64,000 bases of DNA from Planktothrix sp. PCC 11201 (GTDB taxonomy: Bacteria > Cyanobacteriota > Cyanobacteriia > Cyanobacteriales > Microcoleaceae), in assembly GCF_900009135.1 (NCBI RefSeq), contig NZ_LT797693.1, forward strand, positions 20,050 to 84,049. Reading direction: 5' to 3'. The position numbers and the translations under genes were made by a program. Below, one piece after another: positions 43,335 to 52,662 of the stretch (positions are counted from its first letter, which is position 1; every line of letters starts with the position of its first letter). Below the pieces are notes generated by a model. It searched no databases. It saw nothing but the letters and a program-made list of their open reading frames with translations, and was not told where the DNA came from.

Positions 43335-44480
43335 TTATAATGGTTCAATTTCAATGGAAACCCCAGTTTTTTTGGCATCGGGATCGAATTCAACCGTTAA
43401 TTGGGGTAAACAACTTAAACGGTCATCAATTAATACTCCCGCACCATTTAAGGTTAAGGCATCTAAACAAGCACCTGCTAAATTATCAATGTCGGAATTT
43501 GTGCGATGATTTCCTAATAATTTAATGACAATTGCTGCTTTGCGTAAAGGAAATTTATGGGTAATATTTTGTTCTGAAATTTGCCGATAGATTTCTACTT
43601 CTGCACGATTTCGCCACGCTCGATAACGAGGCGGTAAATAGGTTCCATTTCTGGTTACCCGAGGACGAGCTTTTGGCACAACAACCCCAGGAATCATTAA
43701 TTTAATAATTTCTACGGTTTTTTTCGGAGGTTTTGGCGGGTCAATGGCTGGAGGTTTAGGCGGGTTGATAGCAGTAAATTCAACATCAATACTGGATTCT
43801 TTGGGGTTAATTTGAATCCGAGTTACAGGAGATTCTAATATTTCTAATGGTTTCTGAATTGTAGTGGTTGATTCAGTTGAAATCCCATGTAGAGACGTTG
43901 CATGCAACGTCTCTACATGGGACTCTGGATTTAATAACGGCAAGTCGGGTTTTGGAGGTAGAATTTGAGAGGATTTATCAGAAATATTTTTAACTTCATC
44001 CGTTGAATTAAGAGCTTGAGAATATGGTATAATTGGAATAACTAGAGTTTTTGTTGGCTGAGAAATAGAATCAATTGTTGAGGAAAAAATACCTGGATTT
44101 ACCCCAGGCATTTTTTTGGCAATTTGCATATACATGGTGGCCGTTTGTTGGGAAAAAGTGAAATGTTCCTGAAACCAAACTTGCCAATTTTCCGGGGATA
44201 ATTGAGTTTGAACGTGCAGCAACCATTCTCCCGCATTCCGCCCATGAATTAAAGCGGTTTGTGGGGAATCTAAACACTGTTTGTGTTCTTGATTAATCCG
44301 TTGGGCAAAATCATCTAAAGTCGCTAGAGGGGGCTGAGAATCACTGAGGATTTGTAGATAGGTAGATAACATTAAATAAAAGTTTTGAAGTGCAACGGGG
44401 CTGCGGTAGAAACTTTCCCCCATCCAGGAGAAAAAGGGGGAGGTTACAGGGTTGGAAGGGGGGTAAAAGGGTTGATTCAC
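43335..44480 (-). CDS. DUF3102-like / RusA-type endonuclease fusion
   Basis: 381 aa. Residues about 50-125 resemble DUF3102 (AGEWLLHVQTQLSPENWQVW, later TATMYMQIAKKM). A long disordered Pro/Ser/Thr linker follows, then a RusA Holliday-junction resolvase domain at about 265-375 with KARPRVT and acidic residues in NSDIDNLAGACLDAL and IDDRLS. RusA is usually a stand-alone phage or prophage protein of about 120 aa. The linker contains a 13-codon insertion made by a 40-bp perfect palindrome (43883-43922). Likely of phage origin, now chromosomal. Confidence 0.8.
   Translation of the reverse strand: MNQPFYPPSNPVTSPFFSWMGESFYRSPVALQNFYLMLSTYLQILSDSQPPLATLDDFAQRINQEHKQCLDSPQTALIHGRNAGEWLLHVQTQLSPENWQVWFQEHFTFSQQTATMYMQIAKKMPGVNPGIFSSTIDSISQPTKTLVIPIIPYSQALNSTDEVKNISDKSSQILPPKPDLPLLNPESHVETLHATSLHGISTESTTTIQKPLEILESPVTRIQINPKESSIDVEFTAINPPKPPAIDPPKPPKKTVEIIKLMIPGVVVPKARPRVTRNGTYLPPRYRAWRNRAEVEIYRQISEQNITHKFPLRKAAIVIKLLGNHRTNSDIDNLAGACLDALTLNGAGVLIDDRLSCLPQLTVEFDPDAKKTGVSIEIEPL
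43883..43922. repeat. Perfect 40-bp palindrome inside the RusA-fusion gene
   Basis: TCCCATGTAGAGACGTTGCA (43883-43902) followed by its exact reverse complement, with no spacer. The GTAGAGACGTTGCATGCAAC core is a common dispersed palindrome in cyanobacteria. It lies in the coding frame and adds residues around HVETLHATSLHG, in the flexible linker where it is tolerated. Confidence 0.95.
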
Positions 44481-44558
44481 TAACGGTAATCAAGATAATG
44501 ATTAATTCAGACCTTTTAGTTAAGTTGTAACATCTTTTATCCAAAACGATCCGTTTTG

Positions 44559-45302
44559 TTATTTGATGTTTGACTTAACTAAAACTCCGGTTTCTTTTTG
44601 CATGGGTAGCACATCTAAAATATCCTCCTGGGCGCAATACTGCAAGTCTTCATAACACCCTAAACGCAATAATCGTTGACCATGACTGGCATGATTTAAC
44701 AGTTCAAACAGGTTATTTTGCCATTGGGAATAAAGAGAAATAGCAGCAAAAACTTCATCATTTCCCGCAAAATCATCTAAAGGATAACCCATTTCATGGA
44801 CTAAATTTTGGGCCACGGCTCCGGCACAGGCGGTGTCTTCGAGGGAAAAACTGCCTTCCCAACCAGAACCTAATACCCAAACGGTTTCTGGACTTTTGGC
44901 GATCAAATATTCCACAATCGCCCGTCGATTAATAAAAGCGGCAGTTAAGACGACCGGGGTGGCTTGTATCCTTTCTAAACTGCGGGTTCCGTTGGTGGTG
45001 GTCATAAACAATCGTTTGTTTTTGACAAATTCCGGGGTACAACTCAGGGGAGAATTGCCTAAATCAAACCCCTCCACCTTGGCCCCGCCCCGTTCACCGA
45101 CCCGGATGCGTTGATCGGCGGGCCATTTTTCGCTGGTTTGCATCAACGAGTCAATGTCACTGAAAACCTGTACCGCTTCGGCTCCAGCATTTAAAGCGGT
45201 GGCGATGGTGGTGGTGGCGCGGAGCACGTCCACGACGATGGCACAGTCGGGAAGAACATTCGCAGGGGCTAGTTCAGGAGTATGATAGACAAAAAATTTC
45301 AC
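44559..45302 (-). CDS. comB: 2-phosphosulfolactate phosphatase family protein
   Basis: 247 aa. ComB family, with [21 protein letters not shown] and GNDEVFAAI. In methanogens ComB makes sulfolactate for coenzyme M; cyanobacteria have the family without coenzyme M, so the true substrate here is unknown. Soluble. ATG at 45302. The gene is divergent from the LpxB-like gene. Confidence 0.93.
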   Translation of the reverse strand: MKFFVYHTPELAPANVLPDCAIVVDVLRATTTIATALNAGAEAVQVFSDIDSLMQTSEKWPADQRIRVGERGGAKVEGFDLGNSPLSCTPEFVKNKRLFMTTTNGTRSLERIQATPVVLTAAFINRRAIVEYLIAKSPETVWVLGSGWEGSFSLEDTACAGAVAQNLVHEMGYPLDDFAGNDEVFAAISLYSQWQNNLFELLNHASHGQRLLRLGCYEDLQYCAQEDILDVLPMQKETGVLVKSNIK

Positions 45303-45415
45303 GGTTGGGGTTATGTTTGATAGAATTGTCAGTTTTTATTTTACATAAAAATTGATCATTAGATGAATTAAATCTTAAATTGACGAATATTTTTATATAA
45401 TTGTAGCATAGTTTT

Positions 45416-46603
45416 ATGAATAATCAACGAATTTTATTTTTAAGTAATGGTCACGGTGAGGATACCTGTAATGGGGAGATTATTAAGGCGTTATTATCCT
45501 TAGATGCAAATGTTGAAATGGCGGCAGTGCCTATTGTGGGAGAGGGGAATATTTATCAAGGGTTGGGAGTTCCAATTCTGACTCCGACTCGAACTTTACC
45601 ATCGGGGGGATTTTTATATATGAATCCTTGGGTTTTTTTCAAGGATATCGCATCAGGTTTAATAGGTTTATTAGGTAAACAATTACAAATTATTGGGAAA
45701 CAGGCTGCATATTATGATATTTTAATGGTAACGGGAGATATTGTTGTAGCTGCGATCGCCTATTTAACCCGAAAACCTTATATTATTTTTCTTTCTGCCT
45801 ATTCGAGTTATTATGAAGGGAAACTTAATTTAGGGTTGATTTTACCTTTTCTGCTCAAGTCTCCTCGCTGTTTGGTTGTATTTACAAGAGATCAGTTTAC
45901 CGCAGAGGATTTACAAAATCAAGGGATAAAAAATGCTCAATTCGTGGGAACACCCATGATGGATAATCTTACCCCAAGGGGAGTTAATTTAAACCTTGAT
46001 TCTGAATCCCTAATGATTGCTATTCTTCCGGGTTCTCGTATTCCTGAAGCTAGAAATAATTTAATCTTGCTGTTAAAATTAGTAGAAGCAATTGATCAAA
46101 TTAGTTCCCAAAAAATTCAATTTCGAGTGGCTGCGGTAGCTAGTTTAATGGCGGAGTTAGATGGAATTGCCAGAGGTTTAAATTGGCAACATCAAAACGG
46201 CAGATTAACCAATAAAAAGGGTTTAGAGGTGATTTGTTATTCTGATAGTTTTGCCGATATTTTAAACGCGGCTAATTTAGTCATAGGAATGGCGGGAACA
46301 GCGAACGAACAAGCCGTAGGTTTAGGAAAACCTGTGATTACAATTCCGGGGAATGGCCCGGCATTTACCTATCGGTTTGCAGAGGCACAATTAAGATTAT
46401 TAGGATTATCAATTCAACTCATCGGAACTAAACCTGCGGATGATTTTATCTTAAATCAAGCTGCCCAAAAAGTCAATCAAACCTTAGAAAATACCGAGTA
46501 TTTAAAATTATGTTTAAATAATGGAGAACAGCGCATGGGAAAACCGGGAGGAAGTCTAAAAATTGCTAATTTTGTTTTAATAGGGAATAGGGAAAACACT
46601 TGA
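45416..46603 (+). CDS. Lipid-A-disaccharide-synthase-related glycosyltransferase
   Basis: 395 aa. GT-B fold related to LpxB, with FLSNGHGEDTCNGEI at the N-terminus, ILPGSRIPEARNN and GMAGTANEQAVGLGKPVITIPG at the C-terminus. The group is a cyanobacteria/plant-type LpxB paralog (TIGR03492) of unknown acceptor; true LpxB is separate. No signal peptide. ATG at 45416. Plus-strand genes follow in series (dacB, purU). Confidence 0.88.
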   Translation: MNNQRILFLSNGHGEDTCNGEIIKALLSLDANVEMAAVPIVGEGNIYQGLGVPILTPTRTLPSGGFLYMNPWVFFKDIASGLIGLLGKQLQIIGKQAAYYDILMVTGDIVVAAIAYLTRKPYIIFLSAYSSYYEGKLNLGLILPFLLKSPRCLVVFTRDQFTAEDLQNQGIKNAQFVGTPMMDNLTPRGVNLNLDSESLMIAILPGSRIPEARNNLILLLKLVEAIDQISSQKIQFRVAAVASLMAELDGIARGLNWQHQNGRLTNKKGLEVICYSDSFADILNAANLVIGMAGTANEQAVGLGKPVITIPGNGPAFTYRFAEAQLRLLGLSIQLIGTKPADDFILNQAAQKVNQTLENTEYLKLCLNNGEQRMGKPGGSLKIANFVLIGNRENT

Positions 46604-46689
46604 CTTTATCAGTTTACTGTAGTATTCTTAGCTTTAACTGTTCGGTGCAACTGTTATATTAATAAAAACTCTAAACTTTAAAAATAGTT

Positions 46690-48120
46690 GTGAAAAAATT
46701 TTTATTCAGTAGTTTAATCTCTCTATTTAGTTTATCTCAACCCGTTTGGGGTCAAACCACTTCACCCGCTACAAAAATTTGTCCTGCGGAATTAGAACCT
46801 GCGATTAATGCGATCGCAAATCGTCCTCAATTTCAACGGTCTCGGTGGGGAATTTTAATCGAAACTCTCACTAAAAATATAACAGTTTATGATCGAGATA
46901 GTCAATATTATTTTATTCCCGCTTCCACGGCTAAACTATTAACAACGGCCGCCGCCCTACAAAAATTAGGAGCCAATTTTAGGATTAGAACTTCTGTTTA
47001 TGGAGACACTCAAGGCAATATTTATGTTGTCGGGAGAGGCGACCCCACTTTAACAGAAACCCAACTCAAAGATCTAGCCCAACAGCTAAAAAAAAGGGGA
47101 ATTAATCAGATTAATCAATTAATCGCTGTAGATGGTTATTTTACCGGTTTACCCATTCATCCGACTTGGCAATGGGAAGACGTGCAAGCGGGTTATGGAG
47201 CCCCGATTAATAGTTTAATCTTAAATCAAAATTCCCTAGACTTAAAATTAGCTCCTCAAGCCGTAGGACAACCCCTAAAAGTCACCTGGGTACGACCGGA
47301 ACAATCGGCAGGATGGACAATTGAAAATCAAACTCGAACTGTCAGAGAAAATGAGCCAGAATTTGTGAGAATTGGGCGAGATTTCAGTCAACCTATTATC
47401 AGAATTTCAGGACAATTAAGAGTAGGTCAAGCACCGGAATCCGCTTATGCGGCTGTTATCGAACCAACCGATAACTTTATTCAACAATTCCAGAAAATAT
47501 TACTCGATTCTGGAATTAAAGTATTAAAAACCTCAATTTCTTCTAATTTTTCCTATCCACAATCAGAATTAGCGTTTGTGGAATCTCCTCCCTTGGCAGA
47601 ATTAATTAAAACCATTAACCTAGACAGTAATAATCTTTTTGCTGAATCTCTATTAAGAACCTTGGGCGCACAAAATTCTCGGGGTGATAGTGTGGAATTA
47701 GGACTCCAAGAAATCAAATTAATTTTAAATCAATTGGGCGTAGATCCCAAAGGTTATCAACTCGTTGATGGTTCAGGAATGTCTCGGAATAATTTAGTTA
47801 CGCCTTCCGCTTTAGTACAAACTTTAAGAATCATGGCGACCTCTCCCACCGCAGAATTCTATCAAAATTCTCTCCCTATTGGGGGAGTAAGTGGAACCTT
47901 AAAAAGACGCTTTACAGATAATTCTGCCACGGGAATTGTACAAGCTAAAACTGGAACAATGAGGGGAGCTACCTCCTTATCAGGTTATATTTCTCCTCCA
48001 GATTATCAACCCTTAGTGTTTAGTATTACCATTAATCAAAGCAACCTATCAACTCAAGAACTCAGACAAGCTGTAGATGAAATTGTATTACTATTAACAC
48101 AATTAAAATCCTGTCCTTAA
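46690..48120 (+). CDS. dacB: D-alanyl-D-alanine carboxypeptidase / endopeptidase PBP4 (S13)
   Basis: Periplasmic penicillin-binding protein trimming peptidoglycan cross-links. 476 aa. Signal peptide with cleavage near GQTTS (residue 21). Active-site motifs are SxxK at Ser79-Lys82 (ASTAKLL), SxN in SGMSRNN and KTG in AKTGTMRG. The start is GTG at 46690. Separated from purU by a palindrome repeat. Confidence 0.95.
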   Translation: MKKFLFSSLISLFSLSQPVWGQTTSPATKICPAELEPAINAIANRPQFQRSRWGILIETLTKNITVYDRDSQYYFIPASTAKLLTTAAALQKLGANFRIRTSVYGDTQGNIYVVGRGDPTLTETQLKDLAQQLKKRGINQINQLIAVDGYFTGLPIHPTWQWEDVQAGYGAPINSLILNQNSLDLKLAPQAVGQPLKVTWVRPEQSAGWTIENQTRTVRENEPEFVRIGRDFSQPIIRISGQLRVGQAPESAYAAVIEPTDNFIQQFQKILLDSGIKVLKTSISSNFSYPQSELAFVESPPLAELIKTINLDSNNLFAESLLRTLGAQNSRGDSVELGLQEIKLILNQLGVDPKGYQLVDGSGMSRNNLVTPSALVQTLRIMATSPTAEFYQNSLPIGGVSGTLKRRFTDNSATGIVQAKTGTMRGATSLSGYISPPDYQPLVFSITINQSNLSTQELRQAVDEIVLLLTQLKSCP

Positions 48121-48135
48121 ACCGTTGTTGCGCCG

Positions 48136-48198
48136 TTGTTGCGCTTTAGCGCATCTTAATCTTAATTAAAAATAATAAAATGCGCTGAAGCGCAACAA
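48136..48198. repeat. GCGC-type palindromic repeat pair
   Basis: TTGTTGCGCTTTAGCGCAT (48136-48154) and ATGCGCTGAAGCGCAACAA (48180-48198) are almost perfect inverted copies, and each is itself a small hairpin. The left unit recurs as TTGTTGCGCTTAAGCGCAT at 42304-42322 between the MBL and OleD-like genes. It may terminate dacB transcription. Confidence 0.85.
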
Positions 48199-48242
48199 TG
48201 TTTGATATAATTTTGATTATATTTAATCAATAAAAGTTTAAG

Positions 48243-49097
48243 ATGAACTCACCTACAGCAACTTTATTAGTTTCTTGTCCCGACCAAAAAGGTTTGGTTG
48301 CTAAAATTGCTAATTTCATTTATGCCAATGGGGGAAATATTATTCATGCCGATCAACATACGGATTTTAGTGCTAATATTTTTTTAACCCGTATTGAATG
48401 GCAATTAGAAGGATTTAATTTACCCCGTGAGGTAATTTCTCCTGCGTTTAGTGCGATCGCCAAACCTTTAAATGCGAATTGGCAACTCCGTTTTTCCGAT
48501 ACCATTCCTCGGTTATCCATTTGGGTGACAAAACAAGATCATTGTCTATTAGATTTACTCTGGCGATGGCAAGCCAAAGAAATTATTGCTGAAATTCCGT
48601 TAATAATTAGTAATCATGCTAACTTAAAACCTATTGCCGATCAATTTGGCATTAATTTTCATCATTTGCCCATGACAGCAGAAAACAAATTAGAACAAGA
48701 AGCTCAACAGTTAGAACTTTTAAAACAATACCAAATTGATTTAGTAGTTCTCGCTAAATATATGCAGATTTTAACTCCCCAAATTGTCGAAAATTTCTCC
48801 CAAATCATCAATATTCATCATTCATTTCTTCCTGCTTTTGCCGGGGCAAATCCCTATCAAAGAGCGCACGAACGGGGGGTTAAAATTATCGGTGCAACCG
48901 CCCATTATGTAACCGCAGATTTAGACGAAGGGCCAATTATTGAACAGGATGTCGTGCGGGTTAGTCATCGGGACACCGTAGCAGATTTAATTAGAAAAGG
49001 CAAGGATTTAGAACGATTAGTTTTAGCTAGAGCCGTTCGTTTACACTTGCAAAATCGCGTGTTAGTCTATGGAAATCGAACCGTTGTTTTTGCTTAA
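48243..49097 (+). CDS. purU: Formyltetrahydrofolate deformylase
   Basis: Hydrolyses 10-formyl-THF to formate and THF, supplying formate for purine synthesis and balancing one-carbon pools. 284 aa. N-terminal ACT domain (LVSCPDQKGLVAKIANFI), C-terminal formyl-transferase fold with NIHHSFLPAFAGANPY and the catalytic Asp in TADLDEGPIIEQDV. ATG at 48243. Confidence 0.96.
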   Translation: MNSPTATLLVSCPDQKGLVAKIANFIYANGGNIIHADQHTDFSANIFLTRIEWQLEGFNLPREVISPAFSAIAKPLNANWQLRFSDTIPRLSIWVTKQDHCLLDLLWRWQAKEIIAEIPLIISNHANLKPIADQFGINFHHLPMTAENKLEQEAQQLELLKQYQIDLVVLAKYMQILTPQIVENFSQIINIHHSFLPAFAGANPYQRAHERGVKIIGATAHYVTADLDEGPIIEQDVVRVSHRDTVADLIRKGKDLERLVLARAVRLHLQNRVLVYGNRTVVFA

Positions 49098-49118
49098 ATA
49101 CTCGAAGGAAATGATCAA

Positions 49119-49664
49119 ATGAGCCAAACTTTAGAAGATTTACAAACAGAATGGGACGCGATTAAAGATCAAATTAATGCGGTCAAAGCTGAATATAATA
49201 GGTTAAGAAGTAAGCGTTCTAACTTTCATGTTACCGTTTTCTTATCCTCTGATGCTTCCCCAGAATCCTTAGTCACCTTAGAACAACAAACCCAAGATGA
49301 AGCCCAGCGCTGGTCATTGAATTTACAACAACTCGATCAAGAAATTCAATCCACTCGCATTAAATTAAGACAAGTTAGGGCTAAACTCGCCGTTAAACAG
49401 GCTCAAATTTATCGCTTTCAGGCTCAAAAAAATTGGATTGAACTTAAAAAAAATTGTGATCGTATTAATCAATTGGCGAATAGTTTAGAAGAAGAAATTT
49501 TTTTATTATGTAAAAACGCAGAAAATTTTCAACCTACTTCTGAAGACTGGCTGCCTAAATATCCTCAATTATTGGAATTAGAAACCATAAATATTCCCTG
49601 TGTTAAAATAGAGGATAAACAATTTAAGCTAACCAGTAAACCGATTAATTTTAATTTTGAATGA
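49119..49664 (+). CDS. Coiled-coil hypothetical protein
   Basis: 181 aa, no signal peptide. Two long coiled-coil segments (about residues 5-35 and 55-125; LNLQQLDQEIQSTRIKLRQVRAKL has clear heptads). No enzyme motif. It follows purU by 21 bp and overlaps the next gene by 4 bp (ATGA), so it is probably translated with the M28 peptidase. Function unknown. Confidence 0.7.
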   Translation: MSQTLEDLQTEWDAIKDQINAVKAEYNRLRSKRSNFHVTVFLSSDASPESLVTLEQQTQDEAQRWSLNLQQLDQEIQSTRIKLRQVRAKLAVKQAQIYRFQAQKNWIELKKNCDRINQLANSLEEEIFLLCKNAENFQPTSEDWLPKYPQLLELETINIPCVKIEDKQFKLTSKPINFNFE

Positions 49665-50737
49665 AGGTAAAACCGTGGATTAAGATTTTTTTGTGGATGG
49701 GAATTGCCATCGGAATTATTGTCGGATGCTATGCTGGATTCCCCGATGATAAAATAGAGCCAATTTCTATCAATTCTCAACCTCAGATTACGCCTTTTCC
49801 TTCCCTAATTTCTCCTCAAATTGATACAATTGATCCCGCCAAACTATGGAGTCACCTTAAAGTATTAGTGGGAAAAAGATTTCAAGATCCTGATCGAGAA
49901 AGGGTGCGAAATTATTTGGTCAAACAATTAGAATTATTGAACTTTTCTCCCGATTTACAATTCTTTGATCAAGGTGTTAATATTGTAGCAGAACATCTAG
50001 GAACCGATCCAAAAGCCGGAGTGATCTTACTCGCTGCTCATTATGATACGGTTCCCAATTCTCCGGGGGCTAATGATAATGCCAGTGGAGTAGCGGTAAT
50101 TTTAGAAATTGCCCGTTTGTTGGCTCAAAAAAACACCCCTCGCAGCTTAAAAATTGTCTTTTTCGATCAAGAAGAAGTCGGGCTTTTAGGAAGTTTTGCC
50201 TTTACGGAAAAACCCAAAAATCTGACAAATTTACAAGCGGCAGTTATATTAGATATGGTGGGTTATGCTTGTCATTTACCCGGCTGTCAAACCTATCCTC
50301 CAGGAATTGCTGTAACTTCCCTTTTAGAAGCTGCTGGAGTTGAATTTCCAGATCGAGGAGAATTTTTAACCGTGGTGGGAGAAGTCCAACATTTATCCCT
50401 ATTAAAAGTGTTTCAAAGGGTTGGTCAATCCGTTAGAAAATCAACCTCTAATTCCGTTCAATTTCCGCCCCTTGTCGCTGTACCTATTCCCTTAAAAGGT
50501 TTGGTCACACCGGATGTTTTACGCAGTGATCATGCTCCCTTTTGGTATCAAGGAATCCCGGCGGTTTTAATCACCGATACAGCCAATTTGCGATCGCCCC
50601 ATTACCATCAACCCAGTGACACGATGGCCAATTTAGATCCCAACTTTTTTGAAGGATCAGCCGAAATAATTTATAATGTAGTTGCTGAACTTCTGAATAG
50701 TCAGACCTCCTTTAATCTTCCCACTTCCCTTAATTAA
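49661..50737 (+). CDS. M28-family zinc aminopeptidase
   Basis: 358 aa. N-terminal signal/anchor (residues 6-25; IFLWMGIAIGIIVGC), with a possible lipobox around IIVGC. M28 metal site: HYDTVPNSPGANDNASG (His, Asp), the EE of FDQEEVGLLGS, and SDHAPF near the end. A periplasmic aminopeptidase or cyclase-like enzyme is expected; substrate unknown. The start overlaps the coiled-coil gene by 4 bp. Confidence 0.9.
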   Translation: MKVKPWIKIFLWMGIAIGIIVGCYAGFPDDKIEPISINSQPQITPFPSLISPQIDTIDPAKLWSHLKVLVGKRFQDPDRERVRNYLVKQLELLNFSPDLQFFDQGVNIVAEHLGTDPKAGVILLAAHYDTVPNSPGANDNASGVAVILEIARLLAQKNTPRSLKIVFFDQEEVGLLGSFAFTEKPKNLTNLQAAVILDMVGYACHLPGCQTYPPGIAVTSLLEAAGVEFPDRGEFLTVVGEVQHLSLLKVFQRVGQSVRKSTSNSVQFPPLVAVPIPLKGLVTPDVLRSDHAPFWYQGIPAVLITDTANLRSPHYHQPSDTMANLDPNFFEGSAEIIYNVVAELLNSQTSFNLPTSLN

Positions 50738-50758
50738 ACTAATTATTTTTTATCTAAT

Positions 50759-52576
50759 ATGAAGACTCAAGAAAATCTCCGACAGCTATTATTTGATCTC
50801 GATAATCGAGGCTATAAAGCTTATAAAGATATTGTAGGGACTTATGAATTTCCCAATTTCACCCTAATTATTGATTATGTGCAAGGCGATCCCTTTGCTG
50901 CACCCAGTAAATTCCGTGTTCAAATTCCCCCAAAAATTGCGGGATTTCCCCCAGAATTATACCGCACCCACAGCCGTGAAATTGCCCTAAGAGACTATCT
51001 AATTCGGGAATTTGATCAAAATTCTATGGAGATAAGTAGCCATCGGGGAACGGGCAAAAGTGGCATGATTGGGGTGACAAAAATGGGTCAGGAAATATTA
51101 GAACGGACGGCCGCTTCACTGATTACTATAACCCCCCCTTCTGCTAAACCCATAATTAGCGGAAACCATGTATTACAACGCACCCGTCCAACCGCTTCTA
51201 CTTCAGAAAAAGGGGTAGAAATGCGTTTTTTTGTCGGACTTCCTGCCCGGGGACGAAATATTTTAGGTCGTCAAGCTACGATGATGATTTGTGATGATAT
51301 TCCCACCCTTGTAGACCGATCTTTAAGATATCAAAATTTAGATGCAGAGGCTATTAAACGTCACGTTGAAACGGCGGAAGATGCTGATTATTTACGCGAA
51401 CAATTAGCAGAAAAAGCGTTAGTTGCCTTTGTCGCCAATGGTGCAATTTTACCCCGTCGCAGTGGGGTTGATAGTCGCCCCTTAACCGAAAATGTGATCA
51501 CTTTTCAATCGCCAAAATCCTTAGAAGTGGAGTTTAATTGTCCCAACCAAGGATTAATTAAAGGCATGGGAATTTCTCAAGGAATCACTTTAATTGTCGG
51601 TGGCGGTTATCATGGGAAATCAACCTTATTAAAAGCAATTGAATTAGGGGTTTATAATCATATTCCTGGGGATGGTCGGGAATTTGTGATTACCAATCCA
51701 TCGGCGGTAAAAATTAGGGCGGAGGATGGTCGCAGTGTGGCGGGAGTAGATATTTCTGCATTTATTAATCAATTACCTCAAGGTCGTTCGACAACGCAAT
51801 TCTCCACGGAAAATGCTAGTGGTAGTACCTCCCAAGCTGCTAATATTATGGAGGCATTAGAGGCATTAGTTTTAACCGAAAATTCTCCCTCAATTCCGGC
51901 GGTATTATTAGTAGATGAAGATACCGCAGCTACTAATTTTATGATTCGCGATCGCCGAATGCAAGAATTAATTGCTAAAAATCAAGAACCTATTACCCCT
52001 TTTATTGACAAAGTTCGCCAACTTTATACCGATTATTCTGTGTCTACTATTTTAGTTATGGGTGGCAGTGGAGATTATTTTGATGTGGCAGATCAGGTAA
52101 TCGGAATGGAGAATTTTCAAGCCCTAGAATTAACTAAAAAAGCCAAAGAAATTGCCCATCAATATAGTACGGGTCGCACCTTAGAAGGGGGAGAAAACTT
52201 TGGTGTAATTCGTCCGCGAATTCCTTTGTCTGAAAGTTTAGATCCCAGTCGAGGACGTTGGGATGTGCGGGTGAAGGTTAGGGATGTGGACGAGGTGTTA
52301 TTTGGAACCGAAGATATTGATGTTTCTGCGGTGGAACAAATTGTTTCTCAAGATCAATTACGGGCGATCGCGGCGGCAATGGTTTATGCTAAACAACAGT
52401 ATATTGATGGAGAGAAAACCCTACCTCAAATTTTAGATCAAATTATGAATGATATTGCCACCAAAGGATTAGATATTATTGCCCCATTTCCCCAAGGAGA
52501 TTTGGCAATCTTTAGACGATTTGAATTAGCTGCGGCTATCAACAGAATTAGAACCTTAGAAGTCAAACAATCTTAA
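50759..52576 (+). CDS. ABC-class ATPase domain protein (DUF2791/MRB1590-like)
   Basis: 605 aa. P-loop VGGGYHGKST near residue 285, an ABC-type signature region (TTQFSTENASGSTSQAAN) and Walker B AVLLVDEDTAATNF fit the PF09818 ABC-ATPase family, whose members are soluble and not transporters. The role is unknown; a trypanosome homologue binds RNA. No membrane partner gene is adjacent. ATG at 50759. Confidence 0.9.
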   Translation: MKTQENLRQLLFDLDNRGYKAYKDIVGTYEFPNFTLIIDYVQGDPFAAPSKFRVQIPPKIAGFPPELYRTHSREIALRDYLIREFDQNSMEISSHRGTGKSGMIGVTKMGQEILERTAASLITITPPSAKPIISGNHVLQRTRPTASTSEKGVEMRFFVGLPARGRNILGRQATMMICDDIPTLVDRSLRYQNLDAEAIKRHVETAEDADYLREQLAEKALVAFVANGAILPRRSGVDSRPLTENVITFQSPKSLEVEFNCPNQGLIKGMGISQGITLIVGGGYHGKSTLLKAIELGVYNHIPGDGREFVITNPSAVKIRAEDGRSVAGVDISAFINQLPQGRSTTQFSTENASGSTSQAANIMEALEALVLTENSPSIPAVLLVDEDTAATNFMIRDRRMQELIAKNQEPITPFIDKVRQLYTDYSVSTILVMGGSGDYFDVADQVIGMENFQALELTKKAKEIAHQYSTGRTLEGGENFGVIRPRIPLSESLDPSRGRWDVRVKVRDVDEVLFGTEDIDVSAVEQIVSQDQLRAIAAAMVYAKQQYIDGEKTLPQILDQIMNDIATKGLDIIAPFPQGDLAIFRRFELAAAINRIRTLEVKQS

Positions 52577-52662
52577 AGTCGTCCTCCCTTAATAAAGGGA
52601 AACAGGATAGTAAAACCTTGATAAATTCTCAAATTAATTTAACTTTTTATTGAAGATTATTA

